DNA of 64,000 bases from Monoplex corrugatus (lineage: Eukaryota; Mollusca; Gastropoda; Littorinimorpha; Ranellidae): contig JAPXFY010000022.1 in NCBI GenBank assembly GCA_030674185.1, positions 1,831,856-1,895,855 on the forward strand, given 5' to 3'. The translations under genes were made by a program, and so were the position numbers. This document shows positions 12,591-25,845 of this stretch, piece after piece (positions within the stretch are counted from its first letter, which is position 1; each line of letters starts with the position of its first letter). The notes under the pieces were generated by a model. That model made no database searches and was not told the DNA's origin. It saw only the letters and a list, made by a program, of their open reading frames with translations.

Positions 12591-15500
12591 GAAAATCCAC
12601 AAGCAGAACAAGAGGATAACACACATCATATTGAACAAAGACAACAGAAAACCCACAAACAGAACAAGAGGATAACACACATCTTACTGAACAAAGACAA
12701 CAGAAAACCCACAAACAGAACAAGAGGATAACACACATCTTACTGAACAAAGACAACAGAAAATCAACAAACAGAACAAGAGGATAACACACATCTTACT
12801 GAACAAAGACAACAGAAAACCCACAAACAGAACAAGAGGATAACACATCATATTGAACAAAGACAACATTAAATCCACAAAAGAACAAGAGGATAATCAC
12901 ACATCATATTGAACAAAGACAACAGTAAAATCCCAGAAACAGACAAGAGGATACACAACATTATTGAACAAAGACAACAGAAAACCACAAACAGAACAAG
13001 AGGATAACACACATCATATGAACAAAGACAACAGAAAATCCCACAACAGAACAAGAGGATCAACTACACATCATATTGAACAAAGACAACAGAATAACCA
13101 CAGAACAAACAGAGGATAACACACATATTATGAACAAAGACAACATGAAAACCCACGAAACCAGAACAAGAGGATAACACACATCATATGAACAAAGACA
13201 ACATTAAATCCACAACAGAACAAGAGATAATACACATCATATTGAACAAAGACAACAGAAAACCCACAACATGAACAAGAGGATAACACCATCTATGAAC
13301 AAAGACAACAGAAAACCCACAAAAGAACAAGAGGATAACACACATCATATTGAACAAAGACAACAGAAACCCACAAACAGTAACAAGAGGATAACACACA
13401 TTATTTGAACAAGAGACAACATGAAAATCCACAATATCCAGAACATAGGGATAACCACATCTTATTGAACAAAGACAACAGAAAACCACAAACAGAACAA
13501 GAGATACACCATCTTATGAACAAAGACAACATGAAAACCACAACAGATACAGAGGATAACACACATCATATTGAACAAAGACAACAAAATCCACAAACAG
13601 AACAAGGATACACACATCATATTGAACAAAGACAACATTAAATCCACAAACGACAAGAGGATACACACATCATATTGAACAAAGACAACAGAAAACCACA
13701 AAAGACACAAGAGGATAACACCATCTTATGAACAAAGACAACAGAAACCACAACAGAACAAGAGGATAACACATCATATGAACAAAGACACATAATCCAA
13801 GTATACCAGACATAACAATCTATGAACAAAGACACAACATTAAATCCACAAGTATAACAGACAAATACACATCTATGAACAAGACAACATTAAATCCACA
13901 AGAACACAGGACAAATACACATCATATTGAACAAAGACAACATAATAAATACGCATATACACTTATGAACAAGACAAATAAATCACACTATACTGAACCA
14001 AAGACATTGAACAAAAACACTTAAATCCACAAGTATAACAGACAATAATACACATCATATTGAACAAAGACAACAATTAAATCCACAAGTATAACCAGAC
14101 AATAATACACATCTTATTGAACAAAGACAACATTAAATCCACAAGTATAACCAGACAATAATACACATCATATGAACAAAGACAACATTAAATCCACAAG
14201 TATAACAGACAATAATACACATCTTATTGAACAAAGACAAACATTAAATCCACAAGTATAACAGGACAATAATACACATCATATTGAACAAAGACAACAT
14301 TAAATCCACAAAGTATACAGAAATAAACACACATCTATTGAACAAAGACAACATTAAATCCACATAACAGAACAATAATACACATCATATTGAACAAAGA
14401 CAACAAATTAAATCCACAAGTTAACCAGATAAACACATCTATGAACAAAGACAACAAAAATCCACAAGTTAACCAGACAAAGATACACACTCATATGAAC
14501 AAAGACAACATTAAATCCACAATATAACAGACAATAATACACATCTATGAACAAAGACAACAACATTAAATCCACAAGTAACACAGACAATAATACACAT
14601 CTATTGAACAAAGACAACAACATAAATCCACAAGTATAACCAGAATATACACATTATTGAACAAAGACAACATTAAATCCACAAGTATAACAGACAATAA
14701 TACACATCATATTGAACAAAGACAACATTAAATCCACAAGTATAACAGACAATAAACACATCTACTGAACAAAGACAACATTAAATCCACAAGTATAACA
14801 GACAATAATACACACATATGAACAAAGACAACATTAAATCCACAAGTATAACAGACAATAAACACATCTTACTGAACAAAGACAACATTAAATCCACAAG
14901 TATAACAGACAATAATACACATCTTTATTGAACAAAGACAACATTAAATCCACAAGTATAACCAGACAATAAACACATCATATTGAACAAAGACAACATT
15001 AAATCCACAAGTATAACCAGACAATAATACACATCATATGAACAAAGACACAACATTAAATCCACAAGTATAACCAGACAATAATACACATCTTATGAAC
15101 AAAGACAACAATTAAATCCACAAGTATAACCAGACAATAATACACATCATACTGAACAAAGACAACATTAAATCCACAAGTATAACCAGACAATAATACA
15201 CATCTATGAACAAAGACAACATTAAATCCACAAGTATAACAAGACAATAATACACATCATATTGAACAAAGACAACATTAAATCCACAAGTATAACAAGA
15301 CAATAATACACATCATATTGAACAAAGACAACAACATTAAATCCACAAGTATAACAAGACAATAATACACATCATATTGAACAAAGACAACAACATTAAA
15401 TCCACAAGTATAACAAGACAATAATACACATCATACTGAACAAAGACAACAACATTAAATCCACAAGTATAACAAGACAATAATACACATCATATTGAAC

Positions 15501-15770
15501 AAAGACAACAACATTAAATCCACAAGTATAACCAGACAATAATGCACATCATATTGAACAAAGACAACATTAAATCCACAATATAACAAGACAATAATAC
15601 ACATCTTATTGAACAAAGACAACATTAAATCCACAAGTATAACCAGACAATAATACACATCTTACTGAACAAAGACAACATTAAATCCACAAGTTTAACA
15701 AAACAATAATACATATTGAACAAAGACAAATTAAATCCACAAGTATAACAAGACAATAATACATGTCATA
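12591..15770. repeat. Minisatellite, ~56-bp unit, two subfamilies
   Basis: The shared core is ATTGAACAAAGACAACA. The left part carries AACAAGAGGATAACACACAT; the right part carries CACAAGTATAACCAGACAAT. The transition lies near 13800-14000. The section 12840-14650 is full of single-base deletions, whereas 14650-15700 is much cleaner. Open frames on either strand are unit artefacts. Confidence 0.95.
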
Positions 15771-15930
15771 TCAAACTGTGAGATTCTGTCAGATAAAAAG
15801 AATGGAAGGCAATACAATTTGTTTCACTCCCTCCGCTTCCTGAAAACATCAGCAGGAAGCTGCTGGACAGGGTTAGGGAGAGAAAGAATAAACAGTAAGA
15901 ACTTTATGGCAGTATATGCAAGATACCATC
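15771..15930. other. Spacer with imperfect palindrome
   Basis: At 15825-15890 the words CACTCCCTCC...GCTTCCTG and CAGGAAGCTGCTGGACAGGGTTAGGGAG form an imperfect inverted repeat, resembling the TTAA foldback family at 34.6-35.2 kb. Too diverged to define ends. Confidence 0.4.
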
Positions 15931-16545
15931 AGTCAAAATGTGGAGATTTCAATGGACAATTCAAATGTACATAAAGTTGCCACACTTTGCTTTAGTTTCA
16001 AATTACGTAAATCGCAATGTGGAGATTCCAATAGAAAATTCAAACACAGTACACAGACGCTATACTTTGCCTGTTTCACTGTTAATAAATCACAAATTCA
16101 AACAGAGTACAGAGATGTTACACTTTACTTGTTTCAATGTGAATAAATCACAATGTGGAGATTTCAATGGAAAATTCAGAGATGTTACACTTTACTTGTT
16201 TCAATGTTAATAAATCACAATGTAGAGATTTCAATGGAAAATTCAAACAGAGTACAGAGATGTTACACTTTACTTGTTTCAATGTTAATAAATCACAATG
16301 TAGAGATTTCAATGGAAAATTCAGAGATGTTACACTTTACCTGTTTCAGTGTGACTAAATCACAATGTAGAGATTTCAATGGAAAATTCAAACAGAGTAC
16401 AGAGATGTTACACTTTACCTGTTTCACTGTTAATAAATCACAATGGGCAGATTTCAATGGAAAATTCAGATGTTACACTTTACCTGTTTCAGTGTGACTA
16501 AATCACAACGGGCAGATTTCAACAAACAGTTCAGACTGACGGAGT
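15931..16545. repeat. Minisatellite, 66/78-bp unit
   Basis: The unit contains AAATCACAATGTAGAGATTT, CAATGGAAAATTCA and GATGTTACACTTTACTTG. The 78-bp form has an extra AACAGAGTACAG that the 66-bp form lacks. About 8 copies. Confidence 0.93.
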
Positions 16546-16584
16546 GTAAAGTTGCCACACTTTGCTTTAGTTGCAACGTCCAAG

Positions 16585-18055
16585 TTGGAACACCTTACCT
16601 ACATACACGTCACCAACACACATGTCACAACACCTGTCCTACACACCTTACCTACATACACGTCACCAACACACATGTCAAAACACCTGTCCTACACACC
16701 TTACCTACATACACGTCACCAACACACGTCACAACTCCTGTCCTACACACCTTACCTACATACACGTCACCAACACGCATGTCACAACTCCTGTCCTACA
16801 CACCTTACCTACATACACGTCACCAACACACATGTCACAACTCCTGTCCTACACACCTTACCTACATACACGTCACCAACACATGTCACAACTCCTATCC
16901 TACACACCTTACCTACATACACGTCACCAACACGCATGTCACAACTCCTGTCCTACACACCTTACCTACATACACGTCACCAACACGCATGTCACAACTC
17001 CTGTCCTACACACCTTACCTACATACACGTCACCAACACACACGTCACAACTCCTGTCCTACACACCTTACCTACATACACGTCACCAACATGTCACAAC
17101 TCCTGTCCTACACACCTTACCTACACACACGTCACAACTCCTGTCCTACACACCTTACCTACATACACGTCACCAACACACATGTCACAACTCTTGTCCT
17201 ACACACCTTACCTACATACACGTCACCAACACACATGTCACAACTCCTGTCCTACACACCTTACCTACATACACGTCACCAACACACATGTCACAACTCC
17301 TGTCCTACACACCTTACCTACATACATGTCACCAACACACACGTCACAACTCCTGTCCTACACACCTTACCTACATACACGTCACCAACACACATGTCAC
17401 AACTCCTGTCCTACACACATTACCTACATACATGTCACCAACACACATGTCACAACTCCTGTCCTACACACCTTACCTACATACATGTCACCAACATGTC
17501 ACAACTCCTGTCCTACACACCTTACCTACATACATGTCACCAACACACATGTCACAACTCCTGTCCTACACACCTTACCTACATACATGTCATCAACAAC
17601 ATGTCACAACTCCTGTCCTAAACACCTTACCTACATACACGTCACCAACACACATGTCACAACTCCTGTCCTACACACCTTACCTACATACATGTCATCA
17701 ACACACATGTCACAACTCCTGTCCTACACACCTTACCTACATACACGTCACCAACACACATGTCACAACTCCTGTCCTACACACCTTACCTACATACATG
17801 TCACCATACACAACACGCATGTCACAACTCCTGTCCTACACACCTTACCTACATACATGTCACCAACACACATGTCACAACTCCTGTCCTACACACCTTA
17901 CCTGTATACATGTCACCAACACACATGTCACAACTCCTGTCCTACACACCTTACCTACATACAGTCACCAACACACATGTCACAACTCCTGTCCTACACA
18001 CCTTACCTACATACATGTCACCAACACAACACGCATGTCAGAACTCCTGTCCTAC
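16585..18055. repeat. Minisatellite, 53-bp unit, open in all three plus-strand frames
   Basis: About 27 copies with CCTACATACACGTCACCAAC, ACACATGTCACAACTCCTGT and CCTACACACCTTA. Because 53 is not a multiple of 3 and the unit lacks stops, all three plus frames stay open for up to ~500 codons and encode the same text in rotation. That argues against coding. Confidence 0.96.
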
Positions 18056-18075
18056 ACATCTTCCACAGCTCTCAG

Positions 18076-18180
18076 GTCTTGAGGATATGAACAGGTTTGG
18101 TGTGCAGCATGTGCTTTGCACACGTTAAAACATCCCACAAGAACAAAAGACATGTCCTTAACAAGATACTGAGAAAGATA
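18076..18180 (+). mobile_element. Possible SINE fragment
   Basis: GTGCAGCATGTGCTTTGCAC followed by ACGTTAAAACATCCCAC resembles a dispersed repeat I associate with gastropod genomes (GCAC..TTAAAAGAACCCAC). The assignment rests on memory of the motif; no ends or target duplication are visible. Confidence 0.3.
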
Positions 18181-19340
18181 CCACACTGTCAAAGGTAAAT
18201 GACAATCACAGTACAGAGAAACAGTGATAAAACCAGTGGCACACTACACCATGCAAGATGTTTCTCCAGGATGCAATTGAATCCACAGACAAAACATTCT
18301 GCTCTGATAATCGAACATGGCCGTCACACTACAACACACAAGTCATGTGTTAGGGAAACAACACACAAAACATTGTAGATGTCAAAAGATAGCACAACAT
18401 GGCCGTCACACTACAACACACAAGTCATGTGTTGGAAAAACAACACAAAACATTGTAGATGTCAAAATATAACACAACATGGCCGTCACACTACACACTA
18501 CAACACACAAGTCATGTGTTGGGAAAACAACACAAAACATCGTAGCTGTCAAAAGATAGCGTATGGCACTCCACACGCAAAAATAAACACTTGTCCTACC
18601 TTACACATACAGATCACCTGCCAAACAAAACATCAACATCATCACACATACTGATCTCCTCCACTCAAAAAAGTAGCATACATGTAAACAATCACACACA
18701 CTTATCATCTCCACTCAAAAACGTAACAAACAAACTCACATACTAATCACATGCACTCAAAAAAGTAACATAAACAATCACACAGACTTATCACAAACTT
18801 GGAAGCAATACCAGTTGTAAACAAAACAGTCAAGCCATGTCAGAAATCCCCTTTTACAGCATCTCTGGACGCACAGGGTATTTGTAATGTTCGAAAAAGA
18901 CCAATTGTATCAAAATAAAAATGTACACTGACACACACACAAATTAAACTGTCAGTTGGTCTGAACCAATTTCCCTTTCTTTATAGAATGGGGAACAGAA
19001 AAATAACAGCTGCATATTCTTCAATAACAACAACATCACAAAAGTTTGAAAAAAGTGTGTTAGCTACCACAAAAGACAGCGACAGTGATTTGTAACAAAA
19101 CCATAATGCAACAGATTGAAGACAGCCATGGAAAATACAAAAATGGATATAAAATATGAGTTACAAATCCACGAAATATATGACAACAGCCACAAAATGC
19201 ATTGCTTAACGATGGGAAAATACACAGGATGAAATTCACGTCAAAACAACAGATGCCCATAGCATACGAGTATCATGACGTGTCATGCATCATCAGTACA
19301 TCATGAAAAACTGTCACACAAGCTGTGACAGGGAAAATGG
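18181..19340. other. Spacer with a short ~75-bp triplication
   Basis: Three copies of ACATGGCCGTCACACTACA...AAGTCATGTGTT lie between about 18315 and 18560. After that come AC-rich, apparently unique sequence and AT-rich sequence with (ACA) runs. No exon-like frame recognised on either strand. Confidence 0.5.
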
Positions 19341-19479
19341 TGCATGAAAAGGGACAGAACAAAAAAAGGACAAAATAAAATAAATATTGTATGTAAGCCA
19401 TGCAGCAACAAAAGCCACACTTCAATGGAAATACTTGCTGATTTGCTGAATCAGTTCAGTTACCGGTTCAGCTCTTTTG

Positions 19480-19930
19480 ATACACAGGAAGACTCAAAAG
19501 ATCTGATTCCTCAAATTCAATCCCAACCCCCAACATTAAGAAAACCCTGTCCCTCTTGCTGCCCATCTGAATGTTTCCACCATTCTGGTGATAAGGTGAT
19601 GTCAGCTTACAGTTTCACAAGCCCTTTCTCTGCTCCCGCTTCTACACCACTATCACCCTGTGTCCACCACCTGTGTCCACCATCTGAAGACCTTGGCAGC
19701 AGATACGGTTTTACACAGGCCCCTGCCCCCAACTCCCCCATCCCTGCCCCCCCCCCCCCCCACACCCTGCCCCGAACTCCCCCACCCCCAACTTCCCCAC
19801 CCCCTGCCCCCAACCCCCCACCCCCAGCTTCCCCACCCCCAACTCCCCCACCCCCAACTTCCCCACCCCCTGCCCCCAACTTCCCCACCCCCAACTCCCT
19901 GCCCCCAACTCCCCCACCCCCAACTTTCAA
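19480..19930. repeat. Diverged 71-bp-array relative plus CCCCAACT-type low complexity
   Basis: At 19560-19615 CTGCCCATCTGAATGTTTCC and GGTGATGTCAGCTTA match the 71-bp unit of 10.7-12.4 kb, and AAGACCTTGGCAGCA matches that array's right flank. Then 19720-19925 is a C-rich run of CCCCCAACTC/CCCCACC words. The proline-rich open frame across it (19344-20048) is low complexity and I do not call it a gene. Confidence 0.65.
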
Positions 19931-20048
19931 TCTATTCATTGCCAAAACACACCAGGTGTCACCACTGTTGCTCTCCCTCCTTCCTCATTCCCTTCTTATT
20001 TCATCTGTCACTTGTTGTTTTTTATCCATCAGAGTCAACAGTCAGTGA

Positions 20049-20670
20049 GCTGGAAGGTCTGAACTGAAAGAAATGCTGAGTATCTTCAGTTCTCTCTCAC
20101 ATCATTGAACCAAGTTTTCCTTAGTCTGCCTCTCACCTGAAATCCATAGAACTTTTTATACACTTGTTGAGCCAGCTGGTGGGGTTGTGTCTGGATCAGA
20201 TGACCAAACTATTCAGTTGACTGTTTATGAACATTATGGTGGATCAATGTTTATCTGAACTTGATGTTTCAGACTGTGTCGCATCAAATCTTGTTGACAG
20301 TCTTTCTCATACAAGGATTTCACAGGTGAAAATTTGTGTGCCTCGAGGACTTGGTCGAGTCCAGGTCTGGGGTTTAAATCAACTCTCAAAACATAGCAGA
20401 AACTTTCAAATTTGCTTTTTTGATTTGTGACAAGTCATGAGGATATGAAAGCAGGAAGTGAGTTGTCAATTTACACCACCACCACATCACCACCACCACA
20501 AAAACTACTACAAAAATAAAACAACAAACATGAACAATGAAAAACTAACATCTGCTGCATTTTACAACTGATATGATAATACTAACAACAATGATGAATA
20601 AGTAAGTATAAAATAAGTTGGTTTCAGTCAACCCAATTCTTAACTGGGAGTATGGAGGTTACATTCAATA
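20049..20670. other. Spacer, apparently unique
   Basis: AT-moderate sequence with a short CACCAC run near 20480. No domain, RNA gene or repeat family recognised. Confidence 0.45.
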
Positions 20671-20672
20671 TA

Positions 20673-20912
20673 CAGGGGGGTGCAAAAGTAGGTATACAGT
20701 TATGAGAAAAGAAAACACGTACAATACTCATTGCATTTATTATACAAACAAATGAATATTGCATTATACATGTAATAACAAGCACAGCCTTAATCCCTCA
20801 GATACTCAAACTGCTTGCCGTCGGTATTCACACACTCCTCTAATCGAGAGCGGAATTAAGCATTATAATAATGATGCGATACTTACTGTATACCTACTTT
20901 TGTACCCCCCTG
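20673..20912. mobile_element. Mariner/Tc1-type MITE, 240 bp
   Basis: The ends are CAGGGGGGTGCAAAAGTAGG and the reverse complement of TACTTTTGTACCCCCCTG, extending about 28 bp inward with a single mismatch (G/A after GGGGGGT). The element is flanked by TA on both sides (20671-20672 and 20913-20914), the IS630/Tc1/mariner target duplication. The interior is non-coding, so it is a non-autonomous copy. High end identity suggests it is fairly young. Confidence 0.85.
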
Positions 20913-20929
20913 TATTATTATCAGTTAGT

Positions 20930-23448
20930 GAGGTACTGTGATGATATGTACTATTACTGACTACGCCAGTAAATGAGAGTTACACGGATACGTAACACTG
21001 ATTACACCAGTTCACGAGATACAGTGGTATGTAACACCACTGGTTATGTCAGTAAATGAGAGTTACATCGATACACAACATCACTGATTACATCAGTTAC
21101 TGACAGTTACAGCAAATCACAGCATCACCGGTTACATCAGTTAATGACAGTTACAGAGATACGTAACATTAGTACGTTAGTGAATGCCCAAATGAGTGAC
21201 AGTGGCCCGTAACCATATGATTACATCAATGATTACATCAATGGTTACATCAATGTTACATCAATTCATGCCGAGATAAATGTGACAGTGACCCATAAAC
21301 CATACTGATTACATCAATGGTTACATAATGATTACATCAATTCATGCCGAGATAAAAGTAACAGTGGCCCTGTAACCATACTGATTACATCAATGGTTAC
21401 ATCAATGATTACATAAATTCATGCTGAGATAAAAGTGACAGTGGCCCGTAACCATACTGATTACATCAATGATTACATCAATGGTTACATCAATGGTTAC
21501 ATCAATTCATGCCGAGATAAAAGTGACAGTGCCCCGTAACCATACTGATTACATCAATGGTTACATCAATGATTACATCAATTCATGCCGAGATAAAAGT
21601 GATAGTGGCCCGTAACCATACTGATTACATCAATGATTACATCAATGGTTACATCAATGATTACATCAATTCATGCCGAGATAAAAGTGACAGTGGCCCG
21701 TAACCATACTGATTACATCAATGGTTACATCAATGGTTACATAAATTCATGCTGAGATAAAAGTAACAGTGACACGTAACATTACTGATCACGTCAGTGA
21801 ATGCCCAGATGACAGTGACAGTGGACCGTAACCTTATTGATTACATCAATGGTTAATCAATGGTTACATCAATGGTTACACAAATTTATGCTGACATAAG
21901 ACTGACAGTGATACGTAACATTATTGATGACATCAATTCAGTTGAGATAAGACTGACAGTGATATGTAACATTATTGATTACATCAATTTATGTTGAGAT
22001 AAGACTGACAGTGATACGTAACATTATTGATTACATCAATTCACGCTGATATAAGACTGACAGTGATACGTAACATTATTGATTACATCAATTCATGTTG
22101 AGATAAGACTGACAGTGATACGTAACATTATTGATTACATCAATTCACGCTGACATAAGACTGACAGTGATACGTAACATTATTGATTACATCAATTCAC
22201 GCTGATATAAGACTGACAGTGATACGTAACATTATTGATTACATCAATTCACGCTGATATAAGACTGACAGTGATGCGTAACATTATTGATTACATCAAT
22301 TCACGCTGACATAAGACTGACAGTGATACGTAACATTATTGATGACATCAATTCACAATGACATGAGTTACAGTGATACGTAACATTATTGATTACATCA
22401 ATTCACGCTGACATAAGACTGACAGTGATGCGTAACATTATTGATTACATCAATTCACGCTGACATAAGACTGACAGTGATGCGTAACATTATTGATGAC
22501 ATCAATTCACGCTGATATAAGACTGACAGTGATACGTAACATTATTGATTACATCAATTCACGCTGATATAAGACTGACAGTGATGCGTAACATTATTGA
22601 TTACATCAATTCACATTGAGATAAGAGTTACAGTGATACGTAACATTATTGATTACATCAATTCACGCTGATATAAGACTGACAATGATACATAACATTA
22701 TTGATGACATCAATTCACAATGACATAAGACTGACAGTGATACGTAACATTATTGATTACATCAATTCACGCTGATATAAGACTGACAGTGATGCGTAAC
22801 ATTATTGATTACATCAATTCACGCTGATATAAGACTGACAGTGATGCGTAACATTATTGATTACATCAATTCACGCTGATATAAGAGTGACAGTGATACG
22901 TAACATTATTGATTACATCAATTCACGGCTGACATAAGACTGACAGTGATACGTAACATTATTGATTACATCAATTCACGCTGACATAAGACTGACAGTG
23001 ATACGTAACATTATTGATTACATCAATTCACACTGACAGTGATGCGTAACATTATTGATTACATCAATTCACACTGATATAAGACTGACAGTGATACGTA
23101 ACATTATTGATTACATCAATTCACGCTGATATAAGACTGACAGTGATGCGTAACATTATTGATTACATCAATTCACATTGAGATAAGAGTTACAGTGATA
23201 CGTAACATTATTGATTACATCAATTCACATTGAGATAAGAGTTACAGTGATACGTAACATTATTGATTACATCAATTCACGCTGACATAAGACTGACAGT
23301 GATGCGTAACATTATTGATTACATCAATTCACGCTGACATAAGACTGACAGTGATGCGTAACATTATTGATGACATCAATTCACGCTGATATAAGACCGA
23401 CAGTGATGCGTAACATTATTGATTACATCAATTCACGCTGAAATAAGA
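20930..23448. repeat. Minisatellite, 52-bp unit (left block)
   Basis: The main unit is TGATACGTAACATTATTGAT, TACATCAATTCACGCTGATA, TAAGACTGACAG. The first ~900 bp are a longer relative with repeated GGTTACATCAATG words and TTCATGCCGAGATAAAAGTG. The same family resumes at 23965. Confidence 0.95.
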
Positions 23449-23849
23449 CCGACGTCCTCACCCTATCCACCAGCTATGGTGAAATAGTTATTTTCCTTCA
23501 TAAGGTGAAAATAATGTTTTCTTTTTACAGTGAAACAAATGTTCTTTTTCGTAGTTAAGTCAGTCATTTCTTTACAGTGAAAATCATCACCTGTACTCGC
23601 AAGATGAAATTTGTCATTTTATTTTAATGGCGCAATTAGTCATTTCTATTTCATGGTGAAATTGTCATTTTATTTTAATGGCGCAATTAGTCATTTCTAT
23701 TTCATGGTGAAATTGTCATTTTATTTTAATGGCGCAATTAGTCATTTCTATTTCATGGTGAAATTGTCATTTTATTTTAATGGCGCAATTAGTCATTTCT
23801 ATTTCATGGTGATTTATACCCTTCCCTCCATAAAGTCTATCCTGTAATC
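23449..23849. repeat. Spacer with 51-bp tandem repeat (4 copies)
   Basis: It begins with a half foldback word (CCTCACCCTATCCACCAGCT, 23457-23476), then short T-rich repeats. At 23611-23812 there are four near-perfect copies of TTGTCATTTTATTTTAATGG + CGCAATTAGTCATTTCTATT + TCATGGTGAAA. The 51-bp unit equals 17 codons, so a 17-residue repeat open frame exists by chance. Confidence 0.85.
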
Positions 23850-23969
23850 TCACCTGTCGGCATCACCAGGATCGCTGTTGGCTGCTGCACATTTTGACAC
23901 CATCATCTCCCTCCAGGCCGCTCTGTCTTGACTTTTGTGGACAATTTCTTGAATATATAGGTCACTTAC
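23850..23969 (-). pseudogene. Reverse-transcriptase C-terminal relic (non-LTR element)
   Basis: On the minus strand an open frame ends at 23850 with the text KSQDRAAWREMMVSKCA close to its C-terminus. The motif DRxxWRxMV near the terminus is typical of non-LTR retrotransposon polyproteins of molluscs. Only about 39 codons remain, embedded inside the 52-bp array. Inference from motif shape; a host exon cannot be excluded. Confidence 0.5.
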
Positions 23970-24740
23970 ATCAATTCACACTGACATAAGACTGACAGTG
24001 ACGTATAACATTATTGATGACATCAATTCACACTGACATAAGACTGACAGTGACGTATAACATTATTGATGACATCAATTCACACTGACATAAGACTGAC
24101 AGTGACGTGTAACATTATTGATGACATCAATTCACACTGACATAAGACTGACAGTGACGTGTAACATTATTGATGACATCAATTCACACTGATATAAGAC
24201 TGACAGTGACGTGTAACATTATTGATGACATCAATTCACACTGACATAAGACTGACAGTGACGTATAACATTATTGATGACATCAATTCACACTGACATA
24301 AGACTGACAGTGACGTGTAACATTATTGATGACATCAATTCACACTGACATAAGACTGACAGTGACGTGTAACATTATTGATGACATCAATTCACACTGA
24401 CATAAGACTGACAGTGACGTGTAACATTATTGATGACATCAATTCACACTGACATAAGACTGAGTGTGACGTGTAACATTATTGATGACATCAATTCACA
24501 CTGATATAAGACTGAGTGTGACGTGTAACATTATTGATTACATCAATTCACACTGACATAAGACTGACAGTGACGTGTAACATTATTGATGACATCAATT
24601 CACACTGACATAAGACTGAGTGTGACGTGTAACATTATTGATGACATCAATTCACACTGACATAAGACTGACAGTGACATGTAACATTATTGATGACATC
24701 AATTCACACTGACATAAGACTGACAGCTATACATAACATT
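23965..24740. repeat. Minisatellite, 52-bp unit (right block)
   Basis: About 15 copies with TCAATTCACACTGACATAAG, ACTGACAGTGACGTGTAACA and TTATTGATGACA. They are more homogeneous than the left block and carry a distinct subfamily (GATGACATCA instead of GATTACATCA), so the two blocks expanded separately. Confidence 0.95.
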
Positions 24741-24827
24741 ATGGAGTTCATGCTAAGATGAGATTGCCACCGATAAAAAACATGAATGATTCTGTTAATT
24801 TATGCTGAGATAAGAAAGACCGTATAC

Positions 24828-25378
24828 ATTATTATTATTATTATTATTATTATTAAGGGCATTTAGAGCGCCTAATCTTTCTGGAAAGCCCTAAGCGCTT
24901 ACAAACTGTACAATACACATTACATCGAACATAGAAACATAGGCCTAATATAATTTTCATCATACATGGCGGACCTCTGTCACTCCATCCCACAAGCACA
25001 TACACACCGTTAATAATATCAAATATTAGTACCTACTCTCTGGCACACACACACATATCCTCCTCCCACCCCGAGACATATCTATAGGCGCACAGCAATA
25101 ACATACACAGAAGCACGCTAGCGCGCAGACAGCATAGCTCTTTTAGGTTAATAAATTTCAGAGAGGAAAGAGATGCGTTTTCAAGCCAGATTTAAATGAC
25201 TGAAGACTTGTTTTGTGCCTCAGCGGGTAGGGAAGTGAATTCCATGAGGAAGGGGCTTGAAAAGAAAAGGATCGCTCACCATATGATTTTGTTCGAAAAG
25301 TTGGGATTCGAAATAAGCGGGTATCGGCTGAGGTACGAAGATGACGAGATGGAACGTATAGTTGAAGATATTCAGACA
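24828..25378 (-). mobile_element. LINE 3' end (CR1/L2/Jockey-like), 5'-truncated
   Basis: On the minus strand from 25378 to 25158 a frame encodes a typical end of non-LTR ORF2: VPSRHLRTSADTRLF, GERSFSFQAPSSWNSLP and SFKSGLKTHLF, then a stop. About 300 bp of 3' untranslated sequence follows, ending in GTAAGCGCTTAGGGC and an (AAT)n tail (24828-24856 on plus as ATT). Body truncated at the 5' side, tail at the 3' side: a dead insertion in the 52-bp array. Confidence 0.85.
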
Positions 25379-25845
25379 TAACATAACATAACATAACATT
25401 GCTTATCAGTTTGTGCTGACGTAAGAGTGACACAGATAAGAGTGACAGTGACAACGTAACATTATTGATAATAACAACTCTATGAGACATGACTGACATT
25501 TGTAACATTGTTTTTTACTTGATGCCATGATGAGAGTGAGAGCGATGCGTAACACTGCTGATTACGTCAGTTTGTGCTGAAATGAGAGCGACGGTCATAC
25601 ATAACATTACTGATCACATCAATTCATGACTGCGTTATCAGATCTAAAATTAGTGTCACATCCAAACAATATAAACGTTGCAGTGAATTCTACTGAGGAA
25701 ACACTCGTGCATATGTTTGGTAATTTTTAAGCCAGTTGTAGATGTTTCAATTTCAATATGCTGACCGATTTCTTTGTGGATAAACCTTTATCACTGGCAC
25801 AAGACCAGCCCATGTGTTTTCATTGAACATTTAGTTTTGAAAAAT
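25379..25845. repeat. Degenerate continuation of the 52-bp family
   Basis: A short CATAACATAA run is followed by diverged units still showing GTAACATTATTGAT, TTTGTGCTGA and AGAGTGACAG up to about 25635. The remainder to 25845 is AT-rich and unassigned. Confidence 0.6.

Noticed and set aside
16443..18090. Overlapping ~390-510-codon open frames
   Set aside because: 53-bp satellite open in three frames; same peptide text in rotation.
19344..20048. Proline-rich 234-codon frame
   Set aside because: Low-complexity CCCCCAACT run plus a diverged repeat copy; no start context, no domain.
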